Notes under the pieces: model-generated | Seen by the model: only the letters and a program-made list of their open reading frames with translations | Told to the model about the DNA's origin: nothing | Databases searched by the model: none | Source of the DNA: Dacryopinax spathularia | Taxonomy: Eukaryota; Basidiomycota; Dacrymycetes; Dacrymycetales; Dacrymycetaceae | Direction: 5' to 3' | NCBI GenBank assembly: GCA_037974965.1 | Contig: JBBPFI010000004.1 | Span: forward strand, 1,054,001-1,118,000 | Length of the DNA stretch: 64,000 bases | Shown here: piece after piece, positions 1 to 12,020 of the stretch | How positions within the stretch are numbered: the first letter of the stretch is position 1 | Layout: the number at the start of each line of letters is the position of its first letter | Position numbers and translations under genes: made by a program

Positions 1-2795
1 TTGCCCTCACCTCGCTCGTTAATCCACGCCCAGTCTATATGCGCACTTGTTGATCGAGTTCTGCCTTTGTTCTCCGTATCGCACAGATCTCCTGAGGAGA
101 CACGTTCCTCTCATCCTTGCGCACCTCCCCACCGCAGTAGACCGCCCGCAGCCGCTTCGTCCGTCCACCTAACGCACAGCTCACCGCCGACCATCCGCCT
201 GCAGGACACAGCACGCCCACCTCGCATGCCCCAACCCGCACAGGCATGACCCCTCCCTTCCCAGGATCCGTCCTTTCCCGAGAACGAACGCTGCTTCTTC
301 GCTCGGGTGTGCGGAAGCGTGGCCCATTGTGACGTACCAGTTCCACCCCACCGAGTTCCGCACGAAGCTAGGGTGCTTTGGCCTCGAGTTGCCTTACGCG
401 GTCTGTACATCTCAGAAGCAGCGGTTACCGCCCGAAATGATTTCGCCGAGCAGGAGAGGTGCGCTTGGCCTTGGAGGACGGTGCTCGGGCTAGGCATCTC
501 GGCTCGTTCGAGAGTTGGCCTGCCGAGAGTGGAAAGTCTGGTAGGCGCAAAACGAGGCGTTCTCGGCACGCAAGAAGCTGCGAACTCGGCACGCGCCGGG
601 ATAGTGGATCCTTCTTCCATCCTTGGGAGAGAAACCGGTTGATCGAAAGCGCCCGCCTGAATCGAGCGGTACTGACGATCTTTTGTCGTGGTTACGCCTA
701 GCGTCCCCAAGCTGAGTTAGCTTCGTGAACTACCGGAATCCATCATCTGTAGAAGCGCTCTTTGTGTAACGTCACTGATTCCCACTGCTTATTGGTTAGT
801 AGGGAAAATCCATCGTAGAAGCGCTTGGCTGGTCTAGGCAGAGAGCGGTTGACCGGAGCTCAAAAGTTGAAGTTGGCGATCGGCAAGGAGAAGCAAATCG
901 ACGCGGGCGGAGCCGAAAAGCCTCGTCCGGGGCCAAGCGCGGATTTTGCCTCGACCTAACGGGGTAAAGTTCTCTGCACCTGGCAAAGCTGTTGTTCAAT
1001 CGGGCGTGCTGCCTCAGCCGAAAGCGCAGCCTTTTTAGGGTTGACCCATCCCGTCCATTAGGTTTTTGCGGGCGTCATCAGTGCCCGCAAACACATGGGA
1101 ACAAGCAAGCGCACTGAATGGGAAAAGAGCATGCACCCTGATTATTATATGACCCGCGCTGCGGGGGGCGGTCGCTGATTGAATCGAGGGTTCTTCGCAG
1201 CCGTGCCGCCGGGGTATGATAGCCCCTCTCCGATTCCGATCCCCTGCCGTTTTCACACGTCCGCTTTTCATTCCGCGCGTTTATAGGCTGGCTGTGGCTG
1301 TGCGGAGCCCCGTCTTCGCCTCGGCGAGATCTGCGGGAGTCCCTTGCCCTGGTTCCTGCCTGATGCAGCGTTGAAGTCGCCGTTTCGTCGTGAGGTCTGG
1401 AAGGCGAACTGCGGCATCCTCTCCTATGGCTGTGGAATGGCACGTTTTCTACGCAGGCAACGACGTACTCATGACTCTGGATAGCGAACAGATCAGACCA
1501 GTCAGAGCGTCCACAGAGTCTATTGTGTATTCACCTATTGCAGGGCGCTCCACCTGCCTTTGAGACGTGAACAGTAACTGCCAACCTGCAACACAACGGG
1601 TTCGCCGGGTCCAGCAAGCAACAAGATCGAAGAACGCCGACAGGGCTTGGTCAGCATACTCCGCGGGTCTGACTCAGGTGCTTCGTTCAGAACTGAGAAC
1701 CGTACTAGGCGCCCTATGCGATGGTTTTTGCACCCTAGAATTTTGAATAGCCATTGTTGATCGGACCGCCCACATGCTTGTCAAGATGCGACGCACGTAC
1801 CCGGCGTAACTGTTAGATTTGGACAGATGCAAACAATGATGCCTGATGCTCTCCTCGCACTTTGCGGTCAGGAAAGGCGAGGAGCGCACACGTGGAGCTG
1901 CGTGGTGTAACGCGGCTTCCTGGACCCTCTGGAGTTTGCCGGAAATGGGGTCGAGAGTTGCGGAGGCGCGTGTGAACATGGCGCTCGCCACGCCTTTGCG
2001 CCGGTTTTACGTTAATTGAGCGTCTCCGGTACGGCTGAGCTCAAGCCTAATTGCCGTTGCGTAGCTTGAGAAGGAGAAAAGAGGCCCAAGAATGTAGCCG
2101 TGTGCATAGTTGCCGTATGCCGCTTAGGTTCAAGTAAGACCAGGTTCGAGGTGAGGGAGGTATGCGGTAAGGGCCCGAAGAACGCGCCTGTTGGGTGCGT
2201 GCCGATTCATGCCGAGTGAGCCAAATGCTAATCAAGCGCGGGTTGCCTGGCTACGGCTGGAATTTTCATGCCAAAATGGCCCCGGGAACAAAAAGGGGTT
2301 CCAGACCCTTGCTCGGAATTCCCACATGGCCGAGTGGTACTCGCCTGTAATGCCGCCCTATAGATGGGGGGCATAGGGAGAGGAGGGAACGAACCCCCAT
2401 TTCTCTCATCCCTCTTTCTCTTCGTCCACCATCACCCCGGTTTTAGGTGAGCATGTCGCCCTCTCTTCGCATTCGCCTCACGGCCATCGACCTCCTGCGT
2501 CGGTGTGCATACGTGTTGTGTCCCCCCTCTTCTCCGTGCACACCATACGCAACCCACACACCTCACCATTACCCCGCTTCGCACCCTCCTTCGCCTCCCC
2601 GTTCTTCGCCTGTATCGGATTGGTGTACTGACCCTCTTTTTTTCTCCTTCTGTACCCTGCAGCTCATTCCCCCGACTTCTCCAATCGGCCAGCCCTTTAC
2701 CGGCCCCCCATTCACCCACCCTCTCTCTCAGCATTCGTTTGCACCACGTTTGAGACCACCCCAGTTCGCTCTTTGATCCGCTCGTCGCCTCTGCG
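1..2795. other. Gene-free leading region
   Basis: No open frame here shows protein-like composition or a plausible exon chain on either strand. The frames present are short and overlap each other on both strands. The last 400 bases are strongly pyrimidine-rich on the plus strand, which fits the upstream promoter of the next gene. The string GTAGAAGCGCT occurs twice, near 750 and 815, with no larger structure around it. I see no tRNA, LTR or transposase remnant that I could defend. Confidence 0.5.
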
Positions 2796-2802
2796 TATAA
2801 AA
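2796..2802 (+). promoter_or_regulatory. TATA box of the expansin-like gene
   Basis: TATAAAA lies 167 bp upstream of the ATG at 2969. A CT-rich stretch sits between the two, the usual layout of a strong fungal promoter with a pyrimidine-rich start region. The sequence just before the ATG (ATCAAG) is compatible with efficient initiation. Confidence 0.6.
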
Positions 2803-2968
2803 GGCCTCCACCGTTCGCTCCCCAACTGTCTCTTCAGCTTCGGTTCAGTTCAGATCCCCAGCTAATCCCCCACCCTTCGACCTATCCCCCTCGACGCCCG
2901 GCGCTCGTCTTACTACAAAGCTTCTCAGCTCAGTTGACCTAAGCCTCAATCAAAGCAAATCTATCAAG

Positions 2969-3875
2969 ATGTTCGCCGCCGTCCCCGTCGCTCTCCTCAC
3001 CCTCGCCCTTTCCTTCACCGCCTCGGCCGTCCCTGTCAAGCGCGGCGAGTCCGACTGGGCTTGGGGCTACCTTGAGGTACGCGATCCAAAACCTCGGTAT
3101 ATGCGCATATACTTACGCACATACCCAGCCTTATGACACCTACCACACCCGCTACATCGCTCTGGACTGCCAGGACAAGCATGACACGCAGTTCTTCACC
3201 GACTGCTGCCATCCTCTCCTGGCTTCTCAGTCCCTGAGCGATCGCCCGGCGTACTGCACCCCGTCGTCGTCGTCCTCTTCGTCGTCGTCCTCCTCGTCCG
3301 AGTCCGCTACTTCTACTTCCGCTGCAGCGACTCCTACTGACCCTGCCGGCGATGATTGTGCCGATGATCCTACTAGCTCTACCCCTGCCAACAACGTCGC
3401 TGCTGCTCCCGCCGCCGACCCGTCTCCCAGCCCGAGCTCCTCCAGCTCCTCTTCGAGCTCCGGTTCCAGCTCCAGCTCCTCGTCGTCTTCCAGCGGCAGC
3501 GGCTCCGCTGTGACTGGTGGCTAGTGAGTCTCCTTTCATTGAACAGCAAAGATCCAAAGTCTGACCATCTCCCTTAGCGCGACCTACTTCTACCAGGGTG
3601 GCAACGCCGGCGCTTGCGGCACCGTCCACAGCGACTCTGACTACATCGCCGCCATCGACATTGCCTACTACGGCAACACCGGCGACGTCTCCGGCTGGTG
3701 CGGCAAGAGCCTGACCGTCCAGAACACCGAGAACGGCAAGACCGTCACCGTCACCGTTGCCGATGTCTGCCCGACTTGCGACAACGCTCAGTCGCTTGAC
3801 CTCTCCGTCGGCGCCTTCGAGGCGATCGCTGACCTCAGCGAGGGCCAGGTCAACATCCAGTACTGGGTCAACTAA
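2969..3875 (+). CDS. Secreted expansin-like double-psi beta-barrel protein
   Basis: Three exons (2969-3076, 3129-3523, 3578-3875) give 266 residues. Residues 1-20 are a clear signal peptide ending in TASA, followed by VPVKR, a likely Kex2 site. A short Cys-containing segment (about 37-80) leads into a linker of about 90 residues, almost all Ser with Pro, Ala and Thr and probably O-glycosylated. The last 95 residues form a RlpA-like/DPBB domain: YFYQGGNAGACG at its start, GWCGK, then VADVCPTC and the SLDLS acid motif of barwin/expansin-like barrels. Fungal relatives are cell-wall-associated loosenins, cerato-platanin-like or riboflavin-aldehyde-forming-enzyme-like proteins, mostly without a proven reaction. 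The DPBB assignment is firm; wall loosening is inference. The gene stands alone, with a TATA promoter. Confidence 0.88.
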
Positions 3876-4619
3876 GCGCTGCGCGCTTAACGGCTCGTGT
3901 ACACCATCTGTTTCTATTCTGGTTCATCATGCGTGGTCTTTCTTCTCTCTCTGTGCTAGGGTGTAAAAGCGGATTGTATGCGCGTGCGTGTACACCGTTT
4001 TCGTTATGTTTCTGTAGCATGGCTTTCATGCCGTGACGTGGATGTCGTTGGCGCTGGTCGTGCGGGCGGTTGATATCGGGAGGGAGGTTGTTTTCCGTTG
4101 GGATCACCGGTTGTTTTCCATCACTGTTTCCTCCTCCCCTTTCGCATATCATCGCACCCCCATTCTCGCTAATGCTCCTGTATCACTGTAGCACAGTTGT
4201 CCACTGGGAATAGCTAAACACCTAGATGGTGCTATGAAAAGATCTTAACACCAAACTCGTGTGTGCTTGCGCTGCCTCGATCGCCTCTACTTCGCCGCCA
4301 GGATGATGTGATCGTGAAAACAAAGTATCACGTTCAAGGATAAACGATTGCTATATCAGAGTATGGTACTATCACTCGCTTCCTTCATCAACCGACGCTC
4401 GAACGTATCAGCCCCAACAGTTTACTCTGAAAGGCTGCACTGCACTGGAAGCTGGTCTCCCTGCAGATTCGGTTCTAGCTTACCTGAGCCACTGGGCAAC
4501 CGCGATTACGTCAGGCTTCTGCTCCTCGAGCAGGTCTCGCTCTTCGCACGAAGTACAGCTGTCTCGGCGAATACGCCAACTTCCAGCGAACGCCCCCTGT
4601 AAACTCCTCTGTATCTAGC
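3876..4619. other. Intergenic: 3' region of the DPBB gene and promoter of the hydrolase
   Basis: About 740 bp between two plus-strand genes. T-rich, GT-rich sequence directly after the stop at 3875 suits a 3' UTR. No further coding exon or repeat is evident. Confidence 0.5.
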
Positions 4620-5647
4620 ATGTCTCTACACGAACTGCTGGACGTGCAGTACGACGCCTCCTCCCCCGACCCGCACTCCCAACGTCGGCTAGACCTGTTC
4701 ATCCCGTCCGACCTAACAACGGCCCCTCCACTGCTAGTATTCGTACATGGCGGAGCATGGCGAGCGTACGTCCCCCTCCCCCTTCCCCTCCAGACCCGCA
4801 CATAACCCAAACAAACAAAAACAGAGGGGACAAATCCGACCACACCAACCTAGCGCGCAACCTCGCCCAAGCGCATGGCATCGCAGTAGCAGCTGTCAAC
4901 TATCGGCTTACAGCGCGAAACCCGCCGCCTGGGGTCGAGGGGCTGGTGACGCATCCTGGGCATGTGGGGGACGTGTTGATGGCCATCGATTTTCTGGCTG
5001 CTTGGCCCGGGGCAGGAGGAGGAGGAGGCGGGGAGGGGAGGCCGGATCTGCCGGGGAAGGGGTATGATCCTGAGATGATGTTCTTTATTGGGCATAGGTG
5101 CGCTCCCTCTCCCCTCGTATGACACGGTGTGTGCTGAGATGGGGTTGATAGCTGCGGCGCCCATATCCTCACCACGCTCTTCCTGCTCCCTCCTCCTGTC
5201 TCCTCACTCGACCTACCCTCCCCATCCTCTCAACTCCTGAAGTCGACTAAGGCCGTCCTCCTCTCCGAGGGGATCTACTCCCTCACCCTTCTCCTCCGCA
5301 CCTTCCCGGCGTATGTGGACTTCGTCGAGCCTGCCTTCCGCCGTCCTCCTGGCGCTGAACCTTCTGCGGAAGAGTACTACGCCCTCTGCTCGGCGGAGAA
5401 CTACACCCTGAGACCGGGAGGTGAGGGGATAAGCTGGTGGGTCGTACATTCGAAGGGGGATGATCTGGTCGATATAGCCCAGCCCAAGTTGATGTATGAA
5501 AGGCTGGAGGAGTTGTTCGGGTCGTTAGGGCAGGATGGGAAAGGGAAGGTGAGGAAGGATTGGGAGACATTGGGGGCGGACCATTATAAGGCTGTTGATG
5601 AGCCTCGGTTTTCGGAGATCGTGGGGGGGATGTTACGGTCGGCTTGA
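4620..5647 (+). CDS. Alpha/beta hydrolase, kynurenine formamidase-like
   Basis: Three exons (4620-4765, 4825-5097, 5152-5647) give 304 residues. Residues 43-48 read HGGAWR, followed across the intron by GDKSDH, the oxyanion-hole signature of arylformamidase-type hydrolases. The nucleophile elbow GHSCGA places the catalytic Ser at 140; HSKGDD supplies the acid near 243, and ADHYKAVDE gives His 284. The catalytic triad is complete and the length matches the family. The family enzyme (yeast BNA7) removes the formyl group from N-formylkynurenine in tryptophan degradation towards NAD, in the cytosol. Closely related esterases share the motifs, so the substrate is inferred. The Gly-rich loop near residue 110 is a lineage-specific insertion. 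Confidence 0.8.
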
Positions 5648-7295
5648 GTCTGAAGAAGCCGGCGTGGTGGTTCACAAAGGGTGAGCGAGGTGGACATGGT
5701 TTCTCTCAAGCCGTTCAAGGTGAGCGTTTCGCTGTAAAGATACGTTATACGTTCCATAGCTGATCAGTATGCACTAGTTCGCGCATACATGCGTGCTCGT
5801 CTTCCGTGCATCTTCCACAACGAGATATGCCATTATACCGCCGCCGCTCCGTTCGTTTTGTGACAGAGGAGGCGATATCGCGAGCAACGCGTACGAGTGC
5901 TTAGAACGAGCATCTCGCCTGCCTTCTTCCGCAGGCGATGAAAGACCTTCGCAGCGTCACCATATGCCCCAAGAACATTATCTTAGCTACACCCTGGTCG
6001 CAACAGCCTGCCCGCAGCGATACTGTTGAGATATTGGCGGTCATCGGTCTGCCTTCTTTGTCTCAAGAGATCGTGGTAGCGACAGCAAGAGAATCTCAGG
6101 GAGAATATACCCTACGTCCACTTAGAAGACAAATCAAAAGTCTGTTGCCAGGCGTGCACAATACGCTAGTATAAGAACTGCGCGTGCTAGAGTGGTTTCC
6201 AGCAGCAATGTACAAGCAACTGTCAGGTGGCGGCAAGTAGAAACTCGTCGACTCGGTTATGAGCCACAAAAGCACACACCTTCAATCATAGCAAAAAGTG
6301 AATCGTCATTAAACTGGATATCGTCAACTAGAGTCCGTCGCAGCCACACTACAGGTAAAGCTACGCTACGGGAGTATCGAAAAAAACTCAACTATATACC
6401 TTTGATTTCTTCCTTCACAAAAAACAAAAAGATCACCGCAAGCTCGCAAAAGCATCAAAACGCAACAGCAACAGCAACAAGCAGACAGTCGGTGGTAGAC
6501 CGACGGCCGCACAGGCCCAAGAGGGAAATCAAAGCGTAAGTAAAGGGATGCCAAGGAAATGGAAGTTCAGAACGGCGGAAGATGAAAGGTCATTAGGTCA
6601 TTAAAGGTCGTGAGCAAGAAGAGCAAGATTGGCCAAGGAGGAGAGCAAGCGGCGGGCGGGGTCGTTGCTGCTGAGAAGGAATCCGGGGCGATGCCAATCG
6701 GTGAGGGGGGAAGCACGGCTTTTGATGTTGCGTTGCTGTGACGGCCAGAGCTCGGGCCCAGACAGAATTGCAGAGGTGTCGTGCTGACGATGACCGGGCG
6801 TTGTGGTGACCAAGCCAAGGCTTCCCGTCCAAGTCGTTCTCAATGGTTGGCATGCCGGATCCGACCCAAGCAGGCATATTCCGAAAGCAAACAAAGAGAG
6901 AAGCAAAGTTGTCGTCAAAAAGCAGATCAAGCGTGCGCAAAGAGAGAGAGGTATGGGCGGCGTCCCAGATGGGAGACACTCATTAGAATGCTTGTTCGAG
7001 CAGCGAGGAGAAAACCAATCAATACATATGTCGTGCCGGCCACTTTCGTTTTTGGACAAGGTGTGTTGTGCGAGTGTGTTGTGTGTGTTCGTGTGCGTCG
7101 TGGACCGGGTGGGAATCGTGGGCGATTTGGTGCCTTTGGGTGGGGAATCGTTGAGAAATAGCGAAGGAGATGGGGAAACCTGAGTGCTGGGCCGCTTGGC
7201 AGTGGGTGGTGGTTGGCGCTGGATGATCTGGGAGGACAGCTCGATGGTATGACCGCGCCGTACGTGCGTTGACAGGAACGTTGGGCGCGGGAGGC
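5648..7295. other. Intergenic, convergent 3' ends
   Basis: 1.65 kb between the plus-strand hydrolase and the minus-strand gene that ends at 7296. A long minus-strand frame at 6601-7299 has Ser/Pro/Thr/His-rich composition and one hydrophobic stretch, but overlaps plus-strand frames of similar quality. I read it as 3' untranslated or chance sequence. No repeats or RNA genes seen. Confidence 0.45.
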
Positions 7296-8010
7296 TCACT
7301 CGGCCGGGGCGAACAGGACAGAGTAGCGCGAAGGCAGATCGAGCAGATCGCGCAGCTTTGTCTCTGGGTCCGGAGACGCACGGGAGCCCGAGGATGCCGA
7401 ACTGGGAGAGAACGGCCCGAGCCCGGCATAGGACGCTGCACGGGCGAAGGCGCTCCGACGACGCTTATGTGTCCTTTGAGCCGGGGTGAGCGGGCAGGAC
7501 GAGAGCAGCGGGGAAGAAGGCGGCGAGGCAGGCGGGGTCATCGCAACAAAGTTGGGCGGGTCAATGAATGACTTTGTCTAACCACCAACTGTCAGCCCAG
7601 GTGCAAAAATGCTGGGTATGGAGGAAGCGCACCTCGTCCAACAGCGGGTAGTCGCCGAACGCATCGCCAAGAGGGGAAAGCGGGAATATCCTCTCGACGA
7701 CGGGTTCGTCAACCCGGCTGATGATGACCTGCGAGCCTGTCTGTGTCTCTCCGTCCTCGCCCACACCCGCAGAAGACCCATCGTCCTCACCGGCGTTACC
7801 GGCCTCCTCGTCCTCGTCCTGCAGCTGGCCAACCTGAACCCGCCACCACTCGATCTCCCTGAGGATGCCGCGTGGGCGTGTGCTACCTGGTCGTTGCCGG
7901 ATATGTTCCCTTAGTGGGTGTGAGGCGACTGGGTAGGGGGCGGAGGGAGCGAGGGCGGCGAGCCTCGTGTTCCGTGATGGACGGGTGGAACGACGTTGTG
8001 CGCCGGGCAT
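7296..8010 (-). CDS. Unknown 219-residue basic/acidic protein
   Basis: Two exons on the minus strand (8010-7633, 7577-7296), joined in phase 0 across a 55-bp GT/AG intron, give 219 residues. The start is the ATG for MPGAQRRSTRPSR; the open frame runs further upstream, but that part is CT-rich and looks like 5' UTR. Visible parts are a basic N-terminus, a motif ILREIEWWRV near residue 55, an acidic Gly/Glu/Asp stretch (about 70-95), the hydrophobic-acidic segment FPLSPLGDAFGDYPLLDE, and a Ser/Pro-rich tail with THKRRRS, a possible nuclear localisation signal. I do not recognise the family. Composition suggests a nuclear regulatory or adaptor protein, which is inference only. Confidence 0.6.
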
Positions 8011-10465
8011 TGCTGTTAGTTTGATAATGGTATATCTAAACGGGTGACGATAAGGTGTGGGGTAGCCAATTGGGGTACGACGGTGAGCACTAGCAGGTTG
8101 ATGAGGAGAGGGGGAGGAGGAGAGTGATGGGTGGGGAGTGATGGTGAGGAGGGGGGAGGGGGAAGGAGAGAGGGGATGGAGCGGGGGACGTGAAGAGTGA
8201 TGAGAGTAAAAAGAGGAATGGAAGTATAAAAGGAGGAAGAGGTGATAGGAAATTGTAATGTCGTGTGGGCCGATGTGTGGGAAATGTGACCCGGTGGAAG
8301 TGAGAAGAATAAGGATGGACAACAGACACCGACACTTAGCCCAAGGGGAAGTGACAGTCTGTGTCAGAAACTCGAGGCGTCAATGACACGGCAGTTGTTG
8401 CCGACTACTACCGCTAACACCGCACAACACAATCACTCTACCACACATCACAATCACCCGAGAAACACTCGCTGACTGATATTATTTAGAGCGAGAACAG
8501 ATAACAATGCTGCCGGCGCTACTCGCTCCAAGCCGCACTGTCAGCCGCAACAGAAACAGCGGTCGCAAAGCGCACTAATTAGCGACAAGAACAGAAACAG
8601 TATGCACTTGCGACTACTACATTCACGCGTCACACCCTAACTTAGCCACATCCACGCTGGGCACAATCTGCTGAACAATTGCCCCGCGCGATCGCGTCAG
8701 CCCGTAATGCAATGCAATGTCCGGCGCGTCCAGCATCCACCCGCCGGAAGACGATCACGTCCACCTCCAAGACTCTCCGGTCTCAGGACAATATGTATAT
8801 ATATGCCAGCTTAGCCTCTGCTCCCACCTGTCTATCTCCCAAGCCGCTTGCTGTCCGGACGAATACGACCCTGCACGTCAACCCCTAGGGGCGCAACCGC
8901 AACCGCTGACGCCCTGCCAAAGATAGCGACGCCCCAAGCCCGGCGAAATACCGCGCGCATACAGCAGAGCCTTCAGGGCCGAGCGGGAAGAAGACTGCTA
9001 CTATCATCATCGATCCATCGATCTCCGAATCAATCAATCAATGTATAACAACTGCTTTGTCCGGTGTAACAACGTCTGCTGAGTCGTACGATCTTGCCAT
9101 CAGAACTGGCCGCGCCGAGGCAGCCGAGCCGGCGGGATACGGCTTCCCAGGCTTGCAACCTCCATCTCGCATCGAGCACTCGACTGCATAGATCTACTGT
9201 CCGAGGATGTCCCACCGGGGCAGACAACATCCGGAACAAGCCCGTGCTCGCCCTTGCGCTAACTCGGCCCGACTGGCAGCTGTCTGTCTGTTCCAAGCTG
9301 CTAACAGCACGAGAACGGCTTATTGCATGCAATGCAAGGGCGGCGGACGATCATCCGCTATTGTTGCTGCTGGTGCTGCTCGTCATCTGCTCGTCATTAC
9401 CGTATAAGATGACGGTGTGACAACCCAAGAGAGCGAGATAAGCAGCGTTACTCCCATGGCAGACAGGCAAGACACGCCGAGCCGAACAAGCCCCGGGCGA
9501 CGCGCGGGCTGCGGGCTGATCGTTCCGTCCAGTCCGTGGCACATCTGTCGCGCCGGCGTCGGAGTCCACGTCAATCTCGCAGCGGCAAGTTCAAGCGCGT
9601 CGCCATCCCCGACCGACCACCTCATCCACTCAACAAGTCGCAGAGGGAGAATAACGCGTAGTCGACGCGTTTCCCCGTCCATTGTCTTCTTGGAAATGGA
9701 GACGTTTGAGTGGGTGCTTGACGACGACTAGCGTGGAAGGCAGGTCTGACGACGCGCGCGCGAGGTCTGGGAAAAGGCTGCCACGTCGACCCTGATTGAC
9801 CCCGCGTTTTTCGGATCAAACCCGCCGGCGTTTGGCGTAATGTACTGTAATGTCAATGTCAATGTCAATGTCAGCGTCGATGTCAACATGCGACTGGACG
9901 CCACACCATGCATGCCCGGCCTCAGCGGTGGCACGCAGTCTCTATACAAGCATCATTCTGTCGCACCAGGCCGAGGAACGACCATGTACGCCATGGTTGG
10001 TCTTGTCTACCTCCAGAGCCCGATCGGACCCGCTGATCCAGGTCCTATACCATTCCTGAGTCTTCGGCAGGTGCACAGCCCGCTGGATAGTACTCCCTCG
10101 GCCGCTTTAGTCCTTGTGGAGCTTTCCCTTCGCAGTCACATCTGCTTCCTGCCCGAGCTGTGTCGATGTTGAGTGATCAACTAGCCATGGTTTTGTTGAG
10201 TATCAGATCTCCGGGCATGGTAGCAGACTGTCCCGAAGCAGACAGCATGGCTTCATTGACGAGGTACTGACATGGATTTGTTATGACTGGGTGTTGAGAA
10301 TTCGGAGTGAACCAAGCCCATCGGACGACGACAACTGCTCATCGACTCAGTTGACATCGGTCCTTCCTATCTACTTCGTACCGCCAAGAAAAGATGAAAG
10401 GACTTGCAATCATGACTCAGGACTACGATAATCAAACACGCTTGTCCATGTACAGCATGCCGTAT
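8011..10465. other. Intergenic region, 2.4 kb
   Basis: The first 320 bases are purine-rich on the plus strand (CT-rich on the minus strand) and are the promoter and leader of the minus-strand gene starting at 8010. The rest contains only short overlapping frames and one hexanucleotide repeat (listed separately). No gene or mobile element can be supported. Confidence 0.45.
9847..9893. repeat. Hexanucleotide microsatellite (TGTCAA)n
   Basis: About six to seven tandem copies of TGTCAA, the later ones degenerate (GTCAGC, GTCGAT). It lies in intergenic DNA. Confidence 0.75.
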
Positions 10466-10904
10466 TCATTCCGACCTGGGAACACTACCATCTCCGTCGA
10501 CCGCCATCAGTGAAGGATGGGTATCTTCCGAGGGCTGCATAGGCGTCACCACGAAATCCTCGCCTGCGGCCTTGATCCTCTTTTGCTTGAGATCGATCTT
10601 CTTTGCATCCTCCATGCCCTGCTTGTAACACTTATAGTCGGCTTTGTTCTTGAGATTAGGTCCACGCCATTTACTTCGCGCTCGCAATTTCACGCCTTTC
10701 TGTTTCAGGTATTCCTGTTCGATGCCAATCAGAGGATGTTTACAGACAGCATTTTTACGGTGCAAGGCTCACTTCAGCGACGGCAAGCGCATTTTTGCGG
10801 AATAGGATGACCTGTTGACCAGACTGCCAGGGCGCATCATCATCGACGTTGTCCACGGGTTTCGTACCCTGTACTGGTCCAGTTTCAACGGCTGCTACGG
10901 CTTT

Positions 10905-11220
10905 CTTCTCCTGATCGTTGTTGACCGCAGGCTTGGGGTCCTGCTCTTCCCTTTCTTCTCTGATAGTGACGGCAGTCTCCGGTTTCTTCAGAGCTTGGAC
11001 CACAGGCTTGGTAGCCTGCTCTCCCTTCTCTTTTTCAATCGTGATGGCAGCCCTCGTTTTCTTCTCCTCTTGGACCACAGACTTAGTGGTCTGCTCTTCC
11101 TTTTCTTCTTCGATAATAACGGCGGCCCTTGTTTTCTTTTCATCTTGGATCATAGGCTGGATGGCGTGCTCTTCCTTTTCTTCTTCGATAATGACGGCAG
11201 CTCTCGTTTTCTTCACGTCC
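10905..11220 (-). repeat. 75-bp coding tandem repeat (25-residue units)
   Basis: Four to five units of 75 bp encode KKTRAAVIIEEEKEE plus a variable QTTKSVVQ-like half. They lie inside the long exon of the split DUF2786/DUF7168 gene. Unit similarity decays towards the C-terminal side, where units read KKPETAVTIREEREE. Confidence 0.75.
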
Positions 11221-12020
11221 TGGTTGTGAGTCTTTGTTTTCTTCTCGCCTTGGCCTTGGATATTAGAAGGAAGCGGAATATCGGTTTTCTCCTTCGCACC
11301 CATGCGCTCGATGTTGATATTAAAAGGGTAAAAAGCGGGTTTCTGAGTCATGTTGATGTGACCAGTCTTGTCCAGGTTTTGGGCGATTGCATCCAACGCT
11401 TCATTATCCCCGCCGATGAAGTCTGGCCGGAAGGTATCATGATCGTCCTCAGCATCGTCCTCGTCCTCATCGTCGTTGTCGTCCTCGTCCTCGTCATCCT
11501 CGTTGTCCTCGTCGTCATCACTCTCGTTCTCGTTCTCGTCCTTGTCGTCGTCACTCTCTTTCTCGTCCTTGTCATCGTTGTTATCATTGTCCTCGTCATC
11601 CTCGTCATCATCATGGCCATTGTTTCCGTGAAGGAATGGGTCCACGGAAGTGGCAGGGTCGAAAATGCTGAACGTTGGAGTGTATCCGGAGAAGACATTG
11701 CCGTTGGAAGTCGAGGCCTCAGGGGTAATTGAGGGCTGAACCGGGTTGTCCTCGAGCAGAGGCTCCGTCTCCTCTTCCTCTTTCACCTCTTCGATTTCAA
11801 CTCCAGGGTGAGAAAAGCGCATGATCTCCTCGTTCAACGGTTCGATCTTGATCTTAATCTCCATCTCGCCGAGCTCTGCATTGACAGCTTCTATCTTGAC
11901 CTTGGGCGCTTGCTCCGGTTGTTTCAGGCGTGCAAGCTCTTTCTCTCGTTCCTCGTTCTCTGCCTTAGCCGCAAGAGCCAGACGCTTCTTCTCATTCTTG
12001 ATGGCGCGTTGCTCCTCTCC

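Noticed and set aside
2324-2345. tRNA D-arm-like string (TGGCCGAGTGGTACTCGCC)
   Set aside because: No GGTTCGA-type T-arm downstream and no pairing acceptor stem.
6601-7299. 232-codon minus-strand frame with a hydrophobic stretch
   Set aside because: Overlaps equally long plus-strand frames, has no domain or splice support, and lies just past the stop of the 219-residue gene, so it is best read as 3' untranslated or chance.
10815-11732. 305-codon plus-strand frame rich in Leu/Val/Phe
   Set aside because: Antisense of the Asp/Glu/Lys-rich repeats of the split DUF2786 gene; the apparent membrane protein is an artefact of reading acidic codons backwards.
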